DNA from: Flaccisagitta enflata
Lineage: Eukaryota; Chaetognatha; Sagittoidea; Aphragmophora
Assembly (NCBI GenBank): GCA_965153355.1
Contig: OZ231126.1
Coordinates: forward strand, 36,332,001 to 36,396,000
DNA: 64,000 bases
Direction: 5' to 3'
Shown here: positions 55,340-64,000 of the stretch, piece after piece
Layout of the letters: each line of letters opens with the position of its first letter
Numbering within the stretch: position 1 is the stretch's first letter
Made by a program: the position numbers and the translations under genes
The notes under the pieces: model-generated
Seen by the model: the letters and a program-made list of their open reading frames with translations, nothing else
Told to the model about the DNA's origin: nothing
The model's database searches: none

Positions 55340-56080
55340 CAGTCTTTCAATGAAACCTCACATGACCTTGTGAAGGTTGTATTGTAAGCTGTAGGGCTCT
55401 CTAGGCCAGGGAGAGGTGCTTCACCATTTAGGTGATTCTCACGTATTTCAAATGAGTGTGTATATATTATGGATGTTATCCTGGCTCATAGTCTAGCCAA
55501 ATTTGCTCTTTATTTAGTTAGTAAGGGTTAATGTTAGCAAATCATTAAGGTGTGTCCGTCCGTCGGTCTTTGGCACCTTGTTGCGACGATATTTGCATTT
55601 CCGCCTATATAGTTAAATAAACCATACCCCCCTGCCTATTTGCCTTAGACTGAAGTCAATTGTGTCCAACCTAGTTTTTCTCTCCAGGGATGTTCACCAT
55701 TTCAACAAAGTAGCTTGAACCATCAACCTTGAACTTTTTAAAATCTAATTAGCCAATGCTTGAGTGAATTTAGTTTCATAACTATAGCTTAAACAGTAAC
55801 TGTTAACCAAGAAGAAAAAAAGTTAAACCCCCAGAGCTGGATAGAAGAGAGAATTGCTGGATAGAAGGGAGAATTGCCTAAACCAACTATCCAAGTGAAG
55901 TCGGCTACACTATCAACAGAGCACACTGGCACAGAATGACCACCTAAATCAAGGGAATTACCTACCTCGGCTTTCACCACACCTAATCATTTTGCGCCCG
56001 GGGCCTGGATGTATAGAGTCGAGGGGCTTTGGATCTCTCTGCCCATCCCCCCCTCTTTGATATCCGTCCTCGGCTGGTCG
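55340..56080. other. Spacer between AKT and MFSD14 without a recognisable gene
   Basis: No protein-like frame or splice-supported exon seen. GGATAGAAGRGAGAATTG occurs twice in tandem near 55840-55870. Confidence 0.45.
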
Positions 56081-56082
56081 AA

Positions 56083-56224
56083 ACAAGGCCGGATACACGG
56101 CAGGACAGTCGCGGACGGTTGGGCAGGGGCAGAAATGCAAAAACCACTCGCGATTCAGAAATGTTATGAACGGACCGACGGACCGACCGACACAGCAAGG
56201 TCTAGAGTCGCGTGTCCGCGACTA
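56083..56224 (-). mobile_element. HINE-like element, GTCGCGGAC subfamily (compact)
   Basis: Left ACAAGGCCGGATACACGG with AGTCGCGGACGGTTGGGCAG; GGACCGACGGACCGACC units; the right end is complementary to TTAGTCGCGGACACGCGACT. 142 bp, both ends intact. Confidence 0.87.
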
Positions 56225-56904
56225 AAATTGAAATTTCTACTCCATAGAGCATAACAACTGTCATAACAACTCTTGATTCCAAAACATTTATGACATGCCT
56301 TACTGAGAGGTTGAATATTACTCTAGAACCAGGTTTCTGTTGTGTATTGTGTGCCACAATAAATTGATAACATTCTCTCCAATTTCGGAAATGGTATTTC
56401 GTCCAGTTATTATCAAGTTCCTTACTATGTCTGCAGTGTTAATCTACATTTGAAATTTCTTATAGGTCACCACATCGAACTTTTCTTAGGGTCGCTGCGG
56501 ATTGCATTGCTCTTGTGTTTTAAAATTCTTCGATGAGGTCGACTGGTTGAATGGCACCATTTCAGTTCTCTCCTGATCCTGGTCTGATGATACACTGCGT
56601 CGCATTCCAGAAAAAGAATCTAATAAAAAAGCAACAATCGATGACACTACGCCCTGACTCTTGCATGCATACTTGACATAAGGATTCTTTTACCCTTTAG
56701 ACATTGAACGATGCATCTTTTAACGATGTCTCCCAAATTCGGGAGACGTAGATCTTAAAGGTGGCCGAATTAGTAAGGTCTCCCCTCGGCGACGGGTTTG
56801 GCCACGAAATCTCTTCGGGGCTTGCCTCAAATAAGGACAATCGTGTTGGCTTGGAATCGTTGGAAGAAGGCGGCGGAAACGAGGGTGGGATCGTCGCCGA
56901 CGAC

Positions 56905-61056
<4,152 letters not shown>

Positions 61057-62022
61057 GTAAGCATTTTGTCATAATTGGATTCGCTTTTCAGTCGCGTATT
61101 AGTTGGGGACAAAAACGCTACATAGAAGTTTTTGATCGACGGACCGTATGACCTGCCGAATATTACTTAATAGGGGCTCGTGCGCTGCACACTGGGGCGC
61201 TTGTTAGAAGCCCAAATTTTTTTGGACGTCTACGGAGCTCAAAATATCTTCCATTAACCACAGAAACCCCAAAATTTCAAGGAAAGTGATCACAGGTAAT
61301 TACCGGCGTTGCGCACCAAGGGTATTGGAATGTGAGGAGGTGCTAAAAAATGATTCAGCTGCGTAGGTGCACCTCCATTGCACTTGGGTCAGTATGGAAC
61401 TAATAGCCCATTTGTCGTATAGTCTATTTGATTTTGATGTGTGTCATCGTCCAACGATAAGAGATCATGTCTGTCGGTCGGCCGGTTGGTTGGTCTGTCC
61501 ATCGGGCAAACGTTAAAATCACGCAAAACCGACGATTCCGACGTCTTTTTCAATCTTTTTATTTCTCATGTCTTCCCTCTTTCATTCAGTTGTTCATTCA
61601 TTCATTCATTCATACATTCATTCATACATTCATTCATTCATTCATTCATTCATTCATAAATTCATTCATTCATAAAATTCAAAACGTTCATTGATCAATA
61701 ATGCTCATTGACATTTAGTCGACCTCAGTAAATCGGCTTGTGGAACCTGTGACTGCCCTTCCTTGGTGATGAAAGAACATGAATTTTTGGTCAAGGGTTC
61801 CTTGATATTATCAAATGGCTAAAAAGAAATGCAGAATGTTAAGAAAGATTCCAATTATTCAATGTGAGCGTTGATAGAATAATCATTTACTGCTTGGTGC
61901 TTGAACGATAAATGATGATTTATGTAGGGAAGAAAAGATAAATAAGTAAATTTGTAAGCATTACAAATATTCTATAAAAAATTACAATTGATGATCGGTT
62001 GGAATGGATAAAAGACAGCCCC
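61057..62022. other. Intron sequence, no further MFSD14 exon seen
   Basis: Contains a HINE-like fragment (GTCTGTCGGTCGGCCGGTTG at 61470) and a (CATT)n array at 61586-61676. No stretch resembling the C-terminal half of MFSD14 was found. Confidence 0.5.
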
Positions 62023-63502
62023 ATATGGGTGTAAACCAGCAGAAATCCCAATTTTCACACTTCAAAATGATATCACTGTAGCCCTACTAGGAAATCCATT
62101 GAGATGTAAAAATTCCAGCTGCTGACTACTCAAACATTGTTCTTTCACTGAACCTAGTCAAATTTGTTCAATCTTTCCATTAACACCTCCATTTAGACCC
62201 AGAAAGTTTACACATACTGACTGACAAACCTCACACCGAGGCTAAAATCTTGCCTCACAACAATTGCAGGCCCTAAATCTTTTTAACACTATCAACAGAA
62301 TGGCCACAGACAGCAATTCTATGAATTTAAAGGAATTCCACGCGGCCACAGTAGAGCAATCTCATTTTATATCTTAAAATTGATAAAAATCAATGTTTTT
62401 GCATACTACTGACGTCTTAGAAATGAAGCTCTAGTCCATGTCCAAATCGTTTTTTGAGCGGGGTCATTTGTTTTTAAACCTAGAGAGGGAGTCACTACAG
62501 CCGTTTCAACATGATCTAAGATTTTGAGAGCAACGAATATAGAAAAAAGAACAATGAGAACTGAGACGTAAGGAAACGCCTTAATTTGAAGATGGCTTTC
62601 ACTCTTTAAACAGTTTTGAGATGTAGACTTTTTGTCAAAAAATGAAAAAAAATGTCATTTTTCAGAATTTTATTTCAATTTCTATCATAATCAAGCTATA
62701 AATCAAAGTAAAATACCTTAAAACAGTTTTTAAAAAAAAAAATTCATGTCACCTTGCCCCTTTAAACAGTTTTGAGATGTAGACTTTTTGTCAAAAAATG
62801 AAAAAAAATGTCATTTTTCAGAATTTTATTTCAATTTCTATCATAATCAAGCTATAAATCAAAATAAAATACCTTAAAACAGTTTTTAAAAAAAAAAATT
62901 CATGTCACCTTGCCCCTTATATGGGTGTAAACCAGCAGAAATCCCAATTTTCACACTTCAAAATGATATCACTGTAGCCCTACTAGGAAATCCATTGAGA
63001 TGTAAAAATTCCAGCTGCTGACTGCTCAAACATTGTTCTTTCACTGAACTTAGTCAAATTTGTTCAATCTTTCCATTAACACCTCCATTTAGACCCAGAA
63101 AGTTTACACATACTGACTGACAAACCTCACACCGAGGCTAAAATCTTGCCTCACAACGATTGCAGGCCCTAAATCTTTTTAACACTATCAACAGAATGGC
63201 CACAGACAGCAATTCTATGAGTTTAAAGGAATTCCACGCGGCCACAGTAGAGCAATCTCATTTTATATCTTAAAATTGATAAAAATCAATGTTTTTGCAT
63301 ACTACTGACGTCTTAGAAATGAAGCTCTAGTCCATGTCCAAATCGTTTTTTGAGCGGGGTCATTTGTTTTTAAACCTAGAGAGGGAGTCACTACAGCCGT
63401 TTCAACATGATCTAAGATTTTGAGAGCAACGAATATAGGAAAAAGAACAATGAGAACTGAGACGTAGGGAAACGCCTTAATTTGAAGATGGCTTTCACTC
63501 AT
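62023..63502. repeat. Duplicated non-coding block, period about 896 bp
   Basis: 62023-62603 (from ATATGGGTGTAAACCAGCAG) is repeated almost exactly at 62919-63502. Between the copies lies a 157-bp unit present twice in tandem (62604-62760 and 62761-62916, starting TTTAAACAGTTTTGAG). No coding frame is conserved. Confidence 0.93.
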
Positions 63503-63586
63503 ATGACCTAAGCAAAACCTCTAAAAGAAAATTCAGACACGCGCGATAAAAATATTTGAGGACGCGCACTCTCATCAACGCCTTCA

Positions 63587-63872
63587 CAGTCAGTGGACAT
63601 TTCCATATTTGTAGATATGTCAGCAGTTTGGCATATCTCAACCCCTTGAGATCACTCATTCTGGGATATTTCACATGCACATGCACATTTCAACATGTTG
63701 AGATCTCTCATGTCCAAGATTTATCTCAGTTGAATGAGAGATCTCAACGCGTTGAAATGTGCCAGAATGAGAGATCTCAACGGGTTGAAATATCTCAGAA
63801 TGAGTGATCTCAAGGGGTTGAGATATGCCAAACTGCTGACATATCTACAAATATCGAAATGTCCATAGACTG
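63587..63872. mobile_element. Foldback element with GAGATCTCAAC repeats
   Basis: Ends CAGTC(A/T)(G/A)TGGACATTTC inverted, arms of about 80 bp, flanked by ttca on both sides. The middle holds several GAGATCTCAACNNGTTGAAAT units. Confidence 0.8.
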
Positions 63873-64000
63873 TTCAAGACCGACCAGGGAATTGACTTGG
63901 AGGAAAATCCGGAGGAAATCTTACTTCGTCTGGCGCTCACACCAAGAAGACAAAGTTGATGACCAACCTTGCAGATGCTCCTTTAGCCACACCGCCCAAC
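63873..64000. other. Unresolved end of window
   Basis: One plus-strand frame reads DLEENPEEILLRLALTPRRQ and then stops. It has protein-like composition, but I do not recognise it. It does not resemble MFSD14. Confidence 0.3.

Overview
The window is eukaryotic. Five genes can be assembled exon by exon with GT..AG introns whose reading phases agree. About four fifths of the rest is microsatellite and mobile DNA. The gene set is animal: two TNF-superfamily ligands, a chitin-binding protein, an N-myristoylated ZNRF E3 ligase, AKT kinase, and an MFSD14-type transporter. AKT, ZNRF and MFSD14 are very similar to their vertebrate counterparts, and a CBM14/peritrophin-A domain is present. This suggests a slowly evolving chitin-making invertebrate, probably a protostome. 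I cannot name the phylum from the sequence.

Layout. 1-18 kb: two tandem, same-strand, two-exon TNF ligands (1069-2273 and 15400-17534). They are separated by repeats that include a recent 1.9-kb tandem duplication (6461-11067). 18-27 kb: microsatellites and small transposons around a four-exon minus-strand gene (23281-26691) for a secreted one-CBM14 protein. 27-42 kb: no genes found, only nested elements, including a 2.1-kb hAT-like composite (35346-37487). 42.5-45 kb: minus-strand ZNRF1/2 gene with four exons. 46.7-54.2 kb: complete eight-exon AKT gene. 56.9-61.06 kb: the first six exons of an MFSD14 (HIAT1-like) gene that continues past the window. 61-64 kb: duplicated non-coding blocks and a foldback element.

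The most unusual content is the mobile DNA. (1) A dispersed family starts with TAG plus a short hairpin and a run of GTCC/GTCG/GTTG tetranucleotides, and ends with a hairpin and GGCCTTGT. The 5' hairpin sequence varies between subfamilies, and a sub-terminal inverted copy of it near the 3' end changes with it. Two filled/empty site comparisons inside the window show insertion into T-runs without target duplication. This fits non-autonomous Helentron/HINE (DINE-1-like) elements. (2) A MITE family begins TTGGGTGCTTCACATAGC and has 9-bp target duplications in four copies. (3) Several TA-duplicating foldback families sit in introns of TNF-2, the chitin-binding gene, ZNRF, AKT and MFSD14. (4) A second terminal-hairpin family carries 20-bp tandem repeats.

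The genes do not form an operon. TNF ligands and AKT belong to signalling pathways that can meet in cell-survival control, but nothing here shows that they are functionally linked.
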